From assembly GCA_030747035.1 (NCBI GenBank), contig JASLLM010000004.1:1-54992 (forward strand): DNA of 54,992 nucleotides, given 5' to 3'. The notes under the pieces were generated by a model that did not search any database, was not told the origin of the DNA, and saw only the letters and a program-made list of their open reading frames with translations. Below are positions 25,878 to 34,388 of this stretch, piece by piece (the stretch's first letter is position 1; each line of letters begins with the position of its first letter). The position numbers and the translations under genes are program-made. Source of the DNA: Alphaproteobacteria bacterium. GTDB taxonomy: Bacteria; Pseudomonadota; Alphaproteobacteria; GCA-2731375.

Positions 25878-26905
25878 AGCAAGTCTTCCATTTGTAGCAG
25901 GGTATCCGCAGCGACGGCGCGGGCCAGGGTGCGGCCGATCATGGCCTCCAGTTGATTGGCCGGAATGCCGTTGCCCGGACGTTTGCTGATCAGGTCGCCC
26001 GGCCGTAGAACCGCGCCGGGGTCCAGGTTGCGGGTGGTGGCCACGGATTTGGTGGCCCAGACCTGACCCTCCTGCTCCGCCGCTGTCGGTTCCTTGCGGC
26101 CATGGCCCAGCATCGCCTCCAGCCGCCGCACATTGGCGATAAGTTCGCCCAGATCCTCCGGGCCGGCGGAGACCTTCCAGTCCTGGGCGTTGGGCACATC
26201 GCGCAGGATGGTGATGTGCTTTTCCACCACCTCCGCGCCGCGCGCCACCGCCGCCAGCAGGGCCAGATGATCCTGGGTGTGATCGGAATAACCCACGGGC
26301 CCCTCGAACAGTTCCGCCAGCCGATCCATGGCCGCCAGATTGACCTGGTCCTCGGGTGTTGGATAGGCGGTGATGCAATGCAACAGCGCGACCCTGTCGC
26401 AACCGCCCTTGGCACAGGCCTCCAACGCCTCGCCAACATCCTCTTCGTTGTACATGCCCGTCGAGACCACCATGGGCCGGCCCAGTTCCGCCAGTTTGGT
26501 CAGGAAGCCCGGGTTGTTGCGCTCGCCCGAGCCGACCTTGATGGCGGGCACCTCCAACGCTTCAAGCCAGGGAATGCGGCTTTCGTTATGGGCCGTGGCC
26601 ATGAACAGCAGGCCGCGTTCATCGCACAGGGATTTCAGCTCTTTGAACTCGGCCAGGGTTAGATTGCGCGGGCGCAGGCGGTCGCGCCATTCCGGCAGTT
26701 CCGCCGCGATCAGTTCGTCCACATCGAAGACCTGGGTCTTGAAGACATCGGCCCCTGCGTTGGCGGCCAGTTCAACCAGTTGGATCGCCATGTCCATATC
26801 GCCGAAATGGGCCACGCCGGCCTCGGCGATGAACAGGCAGGGCGCACCGCCGCCGACCGCGCGGCCGCCAATGGAAAACTGATCCTGGAAGTTGGCTGAA
26901 TGCAT
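25874..26905 (-). CDS. neuB: N-acetylneuraminate/nonulosonate synthase
   Basis: A 343-residue synthase that condenses phosphoenolpyruvate with an N-acetyl-hexosamine. The TIM barrel begins with F-I-A-E-A-G-V-A-H-F-G and has F-K-T-Q-V-F, K-V-G-S-G-E, S-T-G-M-Y and G-Y-S-D-H-T. The last 60 residues form the SAF (antifreeze-like) domain, with R-N-L-D-P-G-A-V-L and K-R-P-G-N-G-I-P. The ATG at 26905 is chosen because it starts the conserved region; another start at 26938 is possible. It is first in the operon and makes the committed nine-carbon sugar. Confidence 0.92.
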   Translation of the reverse strand: MHSANFQDQFSIGGRAVGGGAPCLFIAEAGVAHFGDMDMAIQLVELAANAGADVFKTQVFDVDELIAAELPEWRDRLRPRNLTLAEFKELKSLCDERGLLFMATAHNESRIPWLEALEVPAIKVGSGERNNPGFLTKLAELGRPMVVSTGMYNEEDVGEALEACAKGGCDRVALLHCITAYPTPEDQVNLAAMDRLAELFEGPVGYSDHTQDHLALLAAVARGAEVVEKHITILRDVPNAQDWKVSAGPEDLGELIANVRRLEAMLGHGRKEPTAAEQEGQVWATKSVATTRNLDPGAVLRPGDLISKRPGNGIPANQLEAMIGRTLARAVAADTLLQMEDLL

Positions 26906-26962
26906 GCCCCGTTGTACACACCAAGGGCGGCAATACAAACAGTTTCTCTATTCCTGATACCT

Positions 26963-27124
26963 CTAGTCTTCGCCCATCACGAGTTTAATACCGAAGCCGA
27001 ATAAACCGACAATCAATACCACGCTGAAGAGCGCGCCGTAGGGATTCCACAAGGGTACAACGTCGGCGGCGCGGCACCACCAAGACCAGGTTGAGACGAG
27101 AAAATTGATACCTAATTCAAGCAT
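26963..27124 (-). CDS. Small single-pass membrane protein, 53 aa
   Basis: A short gene in the gap upstream of neuB. Translation gives 53 residues: an N-terminal amphipathic part with S-T-W-S-W-W-C-R, then P-L-W-N-P-Y-G, then one membrane helix (A-L-F-S-V-V-L-I-V-G-L-F-G-F-G) and a charged end (K-L-V-M-G-E-D). AAAGG lies about nine bases before the ATG. I do not recognise it. Its clear membrane pattern and uninterrupted frame argue that it is real. It may be co-transcribed with neuB, 57 bp downstream. Confidence 0.55.
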   Translation of the reverse strand: MLELGINFLVSTWSWWCRAADVVPLWNPYGALFSVVLIVGLFGFGIKLVMGED

Positions 27125-27218
27125 CGAACTAACCTTTCATGTGGGCAAAAGATGGGTACGATGGCGAGGCAGTTAAGTGACGGACCTCACATCTGGGTCC
27201 TCAACAAAAGGTGATCGG

Positions 27219-28388
27219 ATGAGTGATAATTTGGGTGCCTATATCACCCACGACAGGGTCAGGGTGGCGCCGACCGGCGAGGGGCCCCTGTCCGGATTAA
27301 GCTTTGCGGCCAAGGATTTGTACGATGTCGCGGGCCATATCACAGGCGCCGGCAGTCCGGACTGGCTGGCCAGTCACGGCCCCGCCACCCAGACCGCATC
27401 CGCCGTCGGCAAACTGCTGGCGGCGGGCGCCGAACTGGTGGCGAAGGCGCAAACGGACGAAATGGCGTTTTCGATCACCGGGCAGAATGCCCACTACGGC
27501 ACACCTATCAATGTCAATGCACCGGGCCGTATTCCCGGCGGTTCGTCCTCGGGCTCGGCGGCGGCGGTGGCGGGCGCTCTGGTGGACTTCGCCTTGGGCT
27601 CGGATACCGGCGGCTCGGTCCGCATGCCGGCGGGCTTTTGCGGTATCCACGGCATCCGCACCACTCAGGACAGGATCCCCGTGGATGGCGTGCATCCCCT
27701 TGCTCCCTGTTTCGATACCATCGGCTGGTTCGCCCGCGGCGGTGCGTTGATGCAGGCGGTCGGGCGGATCCTGTTGCCCGGCTACCGGGAGCATGCGGGG
27801 GCGAACCGGCTGCTGGTCGCGCGGGACTGTTTCGATTTGCTGACGGCGGAGGCGGCCAGCGCCCTGGACCCGGCGGTCGACCAGGTGGCGGCGCATTTTC
27901 AGGACCGGGCGGCGGTGCGGCTCAGCCCCGACGGACCAGACAACTGGATGCCCCATTTCCGTACCCTGCAGATGGCCGATATTTGGCGCGTACATGGCGA
28001 ATGGGTTCAGCGGGTGAAGCCGAAATTCGGCCCCGGCGTGGCGGAACGTTTCGCCATGTGCGCCACGATCACGCCCCAGGCCGTGGCGGAAAGCAGCCGG
28101 GTACGGGAAACAGTTCGCCGGCTCCTGCGGGAGTTGCTGGCGGATGACGGCGTGCTTTGCCTGCCGACCGCACCGGGTATCGCCCCCTTGCGTCAAACGC
28201 CAGAAGGCGAATTGGATAATTTCCGCTGGCGCAGCATGGGTCTGACCTGCATCGCCGGGCTGTCCGGCTGTCCGCAGATCAACCTGCCGCTCGCCAGCCT
28301 GCGGGACTGCCCCCTGGGCCTGTCATTGCTGGCGGCGCCGGGCCGTGATGAAATGTTGTTGCAACTGGCCGCCGTGATCGCGCCCTGA
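27219..28388 (+). CDS. Amidase family enzyme (AMI1-like)
   Basis: A 389-residue amidase signature enzyme, shorter than the usual 450-500. The triad is Lys32 in F-A-A-K-D-L-Y-D, the G-G-S-S-S-G-S-A stretch (107-113) and the nucleophile Ser133 in G-S-D-T-G-G-S-V-R. The compact form lacking the middle helical insert resembles plant AMI1-like indoleacetamide hydrolases and related bacterial enzymes. AAGGTGATC precedes the ATG at 27219. It ends in a convergent gap with palindromes. The substrate is unknown. Confidence 0.87.
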   Translation: MSDNLGAYITHDRVRVAPTGEGPLSGLSFAAKDLYDVAGHITGAGSPDWLASHGPATQTASAVGKLLAAGAELVAKAQTDEMAFSITGQNAHYGTPINVNAPGRIPGGSSSGSAAAVAGALVDFALGSDTGGSVRMPAGFCGIHGIRTTQDRIPVDGVHPLAPCFDTIGWFARGGALMQAVGRILLPGYREHAGANRLLVARDCFDLLTAEAASALDPAVDQVAAHFQDRAAVRLSPDGPDNWMPHFRTLQMADIWRVHGEWVQRVKPKFGPGVAERFAMCATITPQAVAESSRVRETVRRLLRELLADDGVLCLPTAPGIAPLRQTPEGELDNFRWRSMGLTCIAGLSGCPQINLPLASLRDCPLGLSLLAAPGRDEMLLQLAAVIAP

Positions 28389-28399
28389 CAGCCCGCCAA

Positions 28400-28497
28400 A
28401 GCGCATTTATTCTAAATGCGCTCGGACTCTTAAGAAGCGAGCAATTGAACCAATTTCTTAGGTCGCTTTAGCGACACTAATTTATTGAAAATTGCTC
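28400..28497. repeat. Nested palindromes in convergent gap, possible bidirectional terminator
   Basis: AGCGCATTTA (28400-28409) and TAAATGCGCT (28413-28422) form a perfect 10-bp stem with a 3-nt loop. Further on, GAGCAATT (28439-28446) and AATTGCTC (28490-28497) are inverted repeats. Between them GTCGC-TTTA-GCGAC (28462-28475) is a small hairpin. The stretch is much richer in AT than the flanks. It lies between the stops of the amidase and the receiver-like gene. There are no long T-runs, so termination or a small palindromic repeat element are both possible. Confidence 0.45.
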
Positions 28498-28503
28498 TCA
28501 ACC

Positions 28504-29037
28504 CTATTCGTCGCCACGCCTTTTGGCGCCGGTATATGAATCATCCGGCAGGCGGCGGCGGTCGGGCCCATTGTACTGCGCCACGGAAATCTGTTGCATG
28601 GGATTGTCGCGCAGATGCTGGGCCAAATCATGCAATGCCGTGGCTGAGATCGGCTTGATCATGACGTGATCGACGCCCGCCTTGACCAGGCCGCGCACCC
28701 GCTCAGGGCTGCTTTCGCCCAGCAGGCAAATCACCGCCAATCCCTTGCGCGGCGAATTTACGGGATCGCGCAGGTCCCGCAACAGGGCCTTGGTCTCGAA
28801 ATCCGATGTGCTGGTATCGGCAACCAATACGGAGGCGGGATAACTGGTCAGGGCCTCCAGGGCCGCCGCCGCTGATTGCGTGGTTCTGATCTCCATCACC
28901 TCGCCCAAGGCAATCCGGTCCATCGTGCCGACCCGCAATAGGAGGGCTTTCAACGGTTTCGCCTTCGCCGCCTCCGCGTTCGGACCGGTGCCGTCATATG
29001 ACGAGGTTCTTGAAGTTTCAGACAACGGATTTTCCAC
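28504..29037 (-). CDS. Degenerate receiver-domain protein
   Basis: A 177-residue protein with a response-regulator receiver fold at about residues 29-145. Asp74 in V-L-V-A-D-T-S matches the phosphorylation site and Lys128 in M-I-K-P-I-S is the conserved lysine. The acidic pair at the end of strand 1 is missing (A-L-L-L-R-V-G-T-M), so metal-dependent phosphorylation is doubtful. The C-terminus has Y-N-G-P-D-R-R-R, a short motif seen in several alphaproteobacterial regulators. There is no output domain and no partner kinase nearby. It probably works by protein contacts. Confidence 0.72.
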   Translation of the reverse strand: MENPLSETSRTSSYDGTGPNAEAAKAKPLKALLLRVGTMDRIALGEVMEIRTTQSAAAALEALTSYPASVLVADTSTSDFETKALLRDLRDPVNSPRKGLAVICLLGESSPERVRGLVKAGVDHVMIKPISATALHDLAQHLRDNPMQQISVAQYNGPDRRRLPDDSYTGAKRRGDE

Positions 29038-29173
29038 GACCAGTCAAATTTACCGCCCGCCAGGCTTGCCCCGCCGGCGCAACGCGGGGCAGCTTAGCCT
29101 AAGCGCGGCGTGAAGCAAACCGGCAGTGATTGCAACCGTGACAGCCGCCGGGAAACCGGCTAGTACATCTGCC

Positions 29174-30448
29174 ATGACAGTATCCACGCGAAGCGGTGCC
29201 GGGGCCGGTAAAGCAGATGCGGCTGCCTCTGGCGGGGCTGAGCTGCGCTCCGACGGCCGGGTTATCGGTCTGGTCGGTGGGGCGCATTTCCTCAGCCATT
29301 ACCTGATCTATCTGCTGCCCCCCGTTCTGCCCCTGATGAAGCTGGAGTTCGGCGTCGGCTACGCCGCGCTCGGTTTGATCATGACGATTTTCAACCTGGC
29401 CTCGGGCCTGACCCATGTTCCCATGGGCTTTCTGGTGGATCGTTTCGGCGCCCGGCGTCTGCTGATTTACGGCGTGGTGGTGTCAACGCTGGCTTACGTC
29501 AGCATGGGGGCCTTTGCCGGCTACGCGGCCATTCTGGTCCTGGCCGCCATCGCCGGTATCGCCAACAGTGTCTATCACCCGGCTGACTACGCCATTCTGT
29601 CGGCCTCGATCTCCAACAAACGTATCGGGCGTGCCTACAGCTTGCACACCTTCGCCGGTTTTGCCGGCGGCGCGGTGGCGCCGCTCGTCATGGCCTACGC
29701 TTCCATTCAATGGGGTTGGCGCGTGGGCCTGATGCTGACGGGTATCCTGGGTTTTGCGGTCTGGCTCTCGCTGTTGCTGAACCGCGGCAGCCTGTCGGAA
29801 GCCGTACGCCGGGGCGGCGACGATAATACCGGGCCGAAACCCGAAGGGCAGAAAGGCGGCGTGGCCTTGTTGCTGTCCCTGCCGGTCTTCATGTGTTTCC
29901 TGTTCTTCATCATGTTGTCGGTTTCCCAGAACGGACTGTCCACCTTTGCGGTCGCCGCCTTTGTCGCCATTCAGGATATTTCCCTTGAAGGGGCGCAAAT
30001 GGCTCTGACGGCGTTCCTGGTCGGCAGTGCCGTGGGCGTTCTGGTTGGCGGCCAGATCGCCGACCGCACGCAGCGTCATGAATGGGTGGCTGCGATCTTC
30101 TTCATGGCGTCCGCAGTGGTGATTTTCCTGGTTGGCAATGTCATGCTCTCCGCCGGCTGGGTGATCGCGGCCATGGCCCTGGGCGGAATGACCTTTGGCG
30201 CCATCATGCCGGCCCGGGACATGCTGGTGCGCGCGGTCACGCCCGAGGGCTCCATGGGCAAGGTTTTCGGCTTTGTCTCGACCGGCCTCAATATCGGCGG
30301 CGCCCTGACGCCGGTCTTTTTCGGCTGGCTGCTGGACCAGGGCGAACCACGGCTGCTGTTCTGGTTCGGTCCCATATCCATGCTGGTGGCCGCCGCCATC
30401 GCGCTGCTGGTGCGCCTGTGCCAACCGAAGGTGGCGGCGCCGTCCTGA
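29174..30448 (+). CDS. Major facilitator superfamily transporter
   Basis: A 424-residue (or 440 from a GTG at 29126) membrane transporter with about 12 predicted helices. The helix 2-3 loop reads G-F-L-V-D-R-F-G-A-R-R, the standard MFS motif, and the repeat in the second half is Q-I-A-D-R-T-Q-R. A soluble N-terminus of some 35 residues rich in Ala, Gly and Ser precedes helix 1. Neither start has a strong ribosome-binding site, so the start is uncertain. The substrate is unknown; its overall pattern resembles fosmidomycin-resistance-type MFS pumps. Confidence 0.85.
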   Translation: MTVSTRSGAGAGKADAAASGGAELRSDGRVIGLVGGAHFLSHYLIYLLPPVLPLMKLEFGVGYAALGLIMTIFNLASGLTHVPMGFLVDRFGARRLLIYGVVVSTLAYVSMGAFAGYAAILVLAAIAGIANSVYHPADYAILSASISNKRIGRAYSLHTFAGFAGGAVAPLVMAYASIQWGWRVGLMLTGILGFAVWLSLLLNRGSLSEAVRRGGDDNTGPKPEGQKGGVALLLSLPVFMCFLFFIMLSVSQNGLSTFAVAAFVAIQDISLEGAQMALTAFLVGSAVGVLVGGQIADRTQRHEWVAAIFFMASAVVIFLVGNVMLSAGWVIAAMALGGMTFGAIMPARDMLVRAVTPEGSMGKVFGFVSTGLNIGGALTPVFFGWLLDQGEPRLLFWFGPISMLVAAAIALLVRLCQPKVAAPS

Positions 30449-30584
30449 CTTGGGTCAGGCGGCGTTTCCCGCAATGCACGGGACCGGTTTGGAAGCGGTA
30501 AAAAAGGCGCCCTTCCGCACTTCAATTGCGGGCGCCAAGCCTCTATTTTGTCGCTATTATGAGCCATACCAGGAAAGTCGCCGG

Positions 30585-31871
30585 ATGAGACCGCCCTTGA
30601 TGAACTTCCGTGCCATGTTGCTGTTGCCATTGCTAATGACGGCGGCGGCTATCGGCTATGGCGCCGCGCCGGCGCGGGCCCAAAACGTTCAGCGCATCGC
30701 CGCGATCGTCAATGACGAGGTGATTTCGCGCTACGATGTGGAACAGCGTGTTGGCCTGGTCATCGCCACCAGCAGGCTGAACGACACGGCCGCCACCCGG
30801 CGCCGGCTACGGCAGCAAATCCTGCGCAGCCTGATCGACGAAAGTTTGCAGTTGCAGGCCGCTAAGCGCCATTCGATCCAGGTCGGCAAGAAAGACCTGG
30901 GTCAAGCCTACCGTTATATCGAACAACAGAACAATGTGCCGGCCGGCGGGCTGAATAATTTTCTCAAACAGGCGCGTATTCCAAGGCCGGCGTTGGATGC
31001 GCAGCTTCGGGCGGAGATTTCCTGGTCCAAGCTGGTTCGCCGCCGCCTCGGCCGGAATGTGCAAATTGGCGACGAGGAAATTGACGAGGTGCTGGCCCGG
31101 CTGCAAGCCAACGCGGGACGGTCGGAGCAGCGGATTTCGGAAATTTTTCTGCCCGTCGACTCGCCTGACCAGGCCGAAGAGGTTCGCCGTGCCGGTATCG
31201 GGCTGTTGCGGCAGTTACGCGATGGCGCGTCGTTCGCCGCCATGGCGCGGCAGTTCAGCCGCGGTGCCACGGCGGCCCAGGGCGGCGCGGCGGGCTGGGT
31301 GCAGCCGGGCCAGCTTGCGCCGGCCTTGGATATAGCCATCGCGAAACTGCAAGTCGATGAGATCTCCCAGCCGATCGAGGCGGCGGGGGGGTACTACCTG
31401 ATCCAGCTGCATGAACGGCGGAGAATTGCCACGGCGGGTGAAAGCGGCATGAAACTGACGCTGAAACAGATCATGCTGTCCCTGGCGAAGGAGGCCAAGG
31501 CGGCCGATTTCGAGGCCCGGGAGCGAATGGCCCGGAACGTGGCGGCAAGCGCCAAGGACTGCGGCGATTTCGATGACGTGGCAAAGGCATTGCAGGCGGC
31601 CGACGCCGACGATCTCGGTGAAGTGAATTTGACCGATCTGCCGCCGAATATCGCCGACGCGGTCAAGGATCTGGCGGTCGGTCGGTTCAGCGCGCCGATC
31701 CGGCAAGAGCAGAAGATCCTGTTGTTGATGGTTTGCAAGCGTGAAGAAATCAAGGGCAGGGGACCCGACCGGGATAGCATTTCCAACAACCTAGCGCGAC
31801 GGCGGCTGGCCATGTTGGCACAACGTTATCTGCGGGATTTACGGCGGTCGGCGGTCGTGGAACTGCGCTGA
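30585..31871 (+). CDS. surA: Periplasmic peptidyl-prolyl isomerase SurA
   Basis: A 428-residue periplasmic chaperone that helps outer-membrane proteins fold. A signal peptide covers residues 1-33 (hydrophobic core, then P-A-R-A before Q-N-V-Q). The SurA N-terminal domain begins R-I-A-A-I-V-N-D-E-V-I-S-R-Y-D-V. A parvulin domain follows at about 180-275, with F-S-R-G-A-T-A-A-Q-G-G-A-A-G-W-V, and a weaker second one follows. AGGAAA precedes the ATG; upstream in-frame codons overlap the spacer after the MFS gene. It is first in surA-pdxA-rsmA, a conserved order. Confidence 0.92.
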   Translation: MRPPLMNFRAMLLLPLLMTAAAIGYGAAPARAQNVQRIAAIVNDEVISRYDVEQRVGLVIATSRLNDTAATRRRLRQQILRSLIDESLQLQAAKRHSIQVGKKDLGQAYRYIEQQNNVPAGGLNNFLKQARIPRPALDAQLRAEISWSKLVRRRLGRNVQIGDEEIDEVLARLQANAGRSEQRISEIFLPVDSPDQAEEVRRAGIGLLRQLRDGASFAAMARQFSRGATAAQGGAAGWVQPGQLAPALDIAIAKLQVDEISQPIEAAGGYYLIQLHERRRIATAGESGMKLTLKQIMLSLAKEAKAADFEARERMARNVAASAKDCGDFDDVAKALQAADADDLGEVNLTDLPPNIADAVKDLAVGRFSAPIRQEQKILLLMVCKREEIKGRGPDRDSISNNLARRRLAMLAQRYLRDLRRSAVVELR

Positions 31872-32905
31872 TGCCCACCACTCGACTTCCCATCGCCGTA
31901 ACCATGGGCGAGCCCGCCGGCGTCGGAGTTGAGATTACCTTGAAGGCCTGGAGCCGGCGGACGCTGTATGATCTACCGCCTTTCTATCTGATTGCCGATC
32001 CGGAGCAGGCACGCGCCACGGCGGAGAACCTGGGACGCAAGGGCTGGTCACCGGTGACAAAACTGCCGGTGATCGAGATCAACTCGCCGGCGGAGGCGGT
32101 CGCCAATTTCGAAGCGGGTCTGCCGGTTTTCGCGCAGCCGCTGGCTGAAAGCCCCGTGGCGGGCCAATTGAACACGGCCAACGCGGCGGCGGTATTGGAT
32201 GCCATCGAAACGGCGGTTCGCCATGTGCAAATGGATCAGGCCAGCGCCGTCGTCACCAACCCGATCCAGAAATCAATCTTGCACGAAGCCGGCTTTGAGC
32301 ATCCGGGCCATACGGAGTATTTGGCGGCGCTGTGCGGCGGCGGGCATCTGCCGGTGATGCTGCTGTCCTGCCCGGGTCTGAAGACCGTGCCGATGACCGT
32401 GCATATGCCGTTGCATGAGGCGGTAGAGAAGCTGACCACCGAGATGATCGTGGAACGCGCCATGATCACGGCCCGGGCCCTGGACCGGGATCTCGGTTTC
32501 CGGCCGCCGCGCCTGGCCGTCGCCGGCCTGAACCCGCACGCCGGCGAAGCGGGTGATCTGGGCCTGGCGGAGGCGGAAATCATTCAGCCGGCGATAGATC
32601 AATTGCGGGCCCATGGTATTGCCGTAACCGGGCCTGTGGCATCCGATTCCATGTTCCATGAAGCGGCCCGGCAGACCTACGATGTGGCGATCTGCATGTA
32701 TCACGATCAGGCGCTGATCCCGGTCAAGACCCTGGGCTTTGAGTATGGCATCAACATGACCCTTGGCCTGCCCATCATCCGCACCTCGCCCGATCACGGC
32801 ACCGCTCTTGATATCGCGGGCGAGGGCCGGGCCAATTCACTGAGCCTGACCACCGCCCTGGCCTATGCCGGGCTGATCGCGCGCCATCGGGCCCTGGCGG
32901 CGTGA
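31871..32905 (+). CDS. pdxA: 4-hydroxythreonine-4-phosphate dehydrogenase
   Basis: A 344-residue NAD-dependent enzyme of pyridoxal 5'-phosphate synthesis (deoxyxylulose-dependent route). It starts P-I-A-V-T-M-G-E-P-A-G-V-G, the PdxA signature. Zinc ligands are expected in G-H-T-E-Y and M-Y-H-D-Q-A-L-I-P, and G-L-N-P-H-A-G-E is present. Length is normal. Its ATG overlaps the surA stop (TGATG), so translation is coupled. Confidence 0.95.
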   Translation: MPTTRLPIAVTMGEPAGVGVEITLKAWSRRTLYDLPPFYLIADPEQARATAENLGRKGWSPVTKLPVIEINSPAEAVANFEAGLPVFAQPLAESPVAGQLNTANAAAVLDAIETAVRHVQMDQASAVVTNPIQKSILHEAGFEHPGHTEYLAALCGGGHLPVMLLSCPGLKTVPMTVHMPLHEAVEKLTTEMIVERAMITARALDRDLGFRPPRLAVAGLNPHAGEAGDLGLAEAEIIQPAIDQLRAHGIAVTGPVASDSMFHEAARQTYDVAICMYHDQALIPVKTLGFEYGINMTLGLPIIRTSPDHGTALDIAGEGRANSLSLTTALAYAGLIARHRALAA

Positions 32906-32906
32906 G

Positions 32907-33737
32907 GTGAACGACCTGCCGTCCGATTTGCCGCCGCTGCGCGAGGTCCTCGCCCGGCACGGTATCAGGGCGACGAAAACCCTGGGGCAGAACTTTCTGC
33001 TCGATCTCAATCTGACCCGCAAGATTGCCCGTGCCGGCGGTTCTATTGACGGCCAAACAGTGCTGGAAATAGGCCCTGGGCCTGGCGGTCTGACCAGGGC
33101 TTTGCTGGCGGAAGGTGCCAGCCATGTGGTCGCGGTGGAGCGTGACCGCCGCTGCCTTGCCGCCCTGGAAGATCTGGCCACCGCCGTGCCGGGGCGCCTC
33201 ACCCTGGTCGAGGCGGACGCCCTGGAAGTGGATGAATATGCGCTGTCCCCCAGGCCCAGCCGGATCGTCGCCAATCTGCCCTACAACATTTCGACGCCCT
33301 TGCTGTTCAAATGGCTGGACCGTCTGGAACTGTTCGAGAGCCTGACGCTGATGTTCCAGAAAGAGGTGGCCCAGCGCATCATTGCGGCGCCGGGCGGCAA
33401 AGCCTATGGCCGGCTGTCGGTCATGGTGCAATGGCGCTGCCGGGCGGCGGCGCTGTTTGATGTCCCGCCGCGCGCCTTTACCCCGGCGCCAAAAGTGACA
33501 TCCACGGTGATTGGCCTGGAGCCGCGCAGCAGCCCCCTGGCCTCGGCCGATGCTTCCAGCCTGGAAGCCGTGGTCGCCGCCGCCTTCGGGCAGCGGCGCA
33601 AGATGCTGCGCAGCAGCCTGAAGCAGATCAGCGCCGATCCGGCCGGCCTGTTGGCGGCGGCGGGCCTGGAGCCGACCCTGCGGGCTGAAAATCTTAGCGT
33701 GGCGCAGTTCTGCGCCCTGGCCCGGGCCGCTGTTTGA
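32907..33737 (+). CDS. rsmA: 16S rRNA dimethyladenosine transferase
   Basis: A 276-residue methyltransferase that dimethylates two adjacent adenines in the 3' end of 16S rRNA (KsgA). It has the family start K-T-L-G-Q-N-F-L-L-D, SAM motif I in V-L-E-I-G-P-G-P-G-G-L-T, and the catalytic N-L-P-Y-N-I motif. The GTG start lies one base after the pdxA stop, with G-A-G-G overlapping that stop region. It is the last gene of the operon; the next gene is convergent, its stop one base away. Confidence 0.95.
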   Translation: MNDLPSDLPPLREVLARHGIRATKTLGQNFLLDLNLTRKIARAGGSIDGQTVLEIGPGPGGLTRALLAEGASHVVAVERDRRCLAALEDLATAVPGRLTLVEADALEVDEYALSPRPSRIVANLPYNISTPLLFKWLDRLELFESLTLMFQKEVAQRIIAAPGGKAYGRLSVMVQWRCRAAALFDVPPRAFTPAPKVTSTVIGLEPRSSPLASADASSLEAVVAAAFGQRRKMLRSSLKQISADPAGLLAAAGLEPTLRAENLSVAQFCALARAAV

Positions 33738-33738
33738 T

Positions 33739-34383
33739 CTAATCGACCGATGGATAATCGAAGGTGCCGGTTTCGGGATCCATGATCCATAGTTCGCCGC
33801 TGGAAATATCGAACCAGGCACCATGCAGGCTCAGCCGATTCTTGCCTTCAAGGATGGAGACGCAGGGAAAGGTGCGCAGATTTTCGATGGAATTGCCGAT
33901 GGAATGACGTTCCAGGGCGGTTTGCCGTTCAGCATCGGTCATCCCGCGTATGGTCGAGATGGCCTCCACCGCCGGGTTCAGCAGGCCCATCCATTTGCCG
34001 ATGAAATCACCCGGCGACAGCGGCTCGGCTGACTCATCCAGCGCCGCCATGATGCCGCCGCAGCGGCCATGGCCCAGAACCACGATGTGTTTCACCTTCA
34101 AGCTCTGAACCGCGAATTCCAGGGCGGCCGAGGTTGAATGATATTCGCCATCGGGATTATAGGACGGCACCAGATTGGCCACATTACGCACGACGAATAT
34201 TTCGCCGGGAAGGGCATTGAATATGATTTCCGGCGCGGCGCGGGAATCGCAGCAGGCGATCACCAGGGTTTCCGGCTTCTGTCCCTGTTCGGCGAGCTGG
34301 CGGTAGCGTTCGCTTTCATGGGCCAGATTATTTTTCTTGAATTCGCGGTAACCCTCAAGCAGGGCGTTGGGAAATACTGTCAT
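33739..34383 (-). CDS. Beta-class carbonic anhydrase
   Basis: A 214-residue enzyme interconverting CO2 and bicarbonate. The zinc ligands are Cys45 (in A-C-C-D-S-R), His105 and Cys108 (in G-H-G-R-C-G-G). Asp46 and Arg48 form the conserved dyad. There is no signal peptide, so it is cytoplasmic. The gene follows gmk on the same strand after 5 bp and is probably co-transcribed with yicC-gmk. It may supply bicarbonate to carboxylases such as the one for fatty acid synthesis. Confidence 0.92.
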   Translation of the reverse strand: MTVFPNALLEGYREFKKNNLAHESERYRQLAEQGQKPETLVIACCDSRAAPEIIFNALPGEIFVVRNVANLVPSYNPDGEYHSTSAALEFAVQSLKVKHIVVLGHGRCGGIMAALDESAEPLSPGDFIGKWMGLLNPAVEAISTIRGMTDAERQTALERHSIGNSIENLRTFPCVSILEGKNRLSLHGAWFDISSGELWIMDPETGTFDYPSVD

Positions 34384-34388
34384 GAGCT

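Noticed and set aside
25878-26402. N-terminal extension of neuC into neuB
   Set aside because: It overlaps neuB in another frame and is not family-like; the GTG at 25877 gives normal length.
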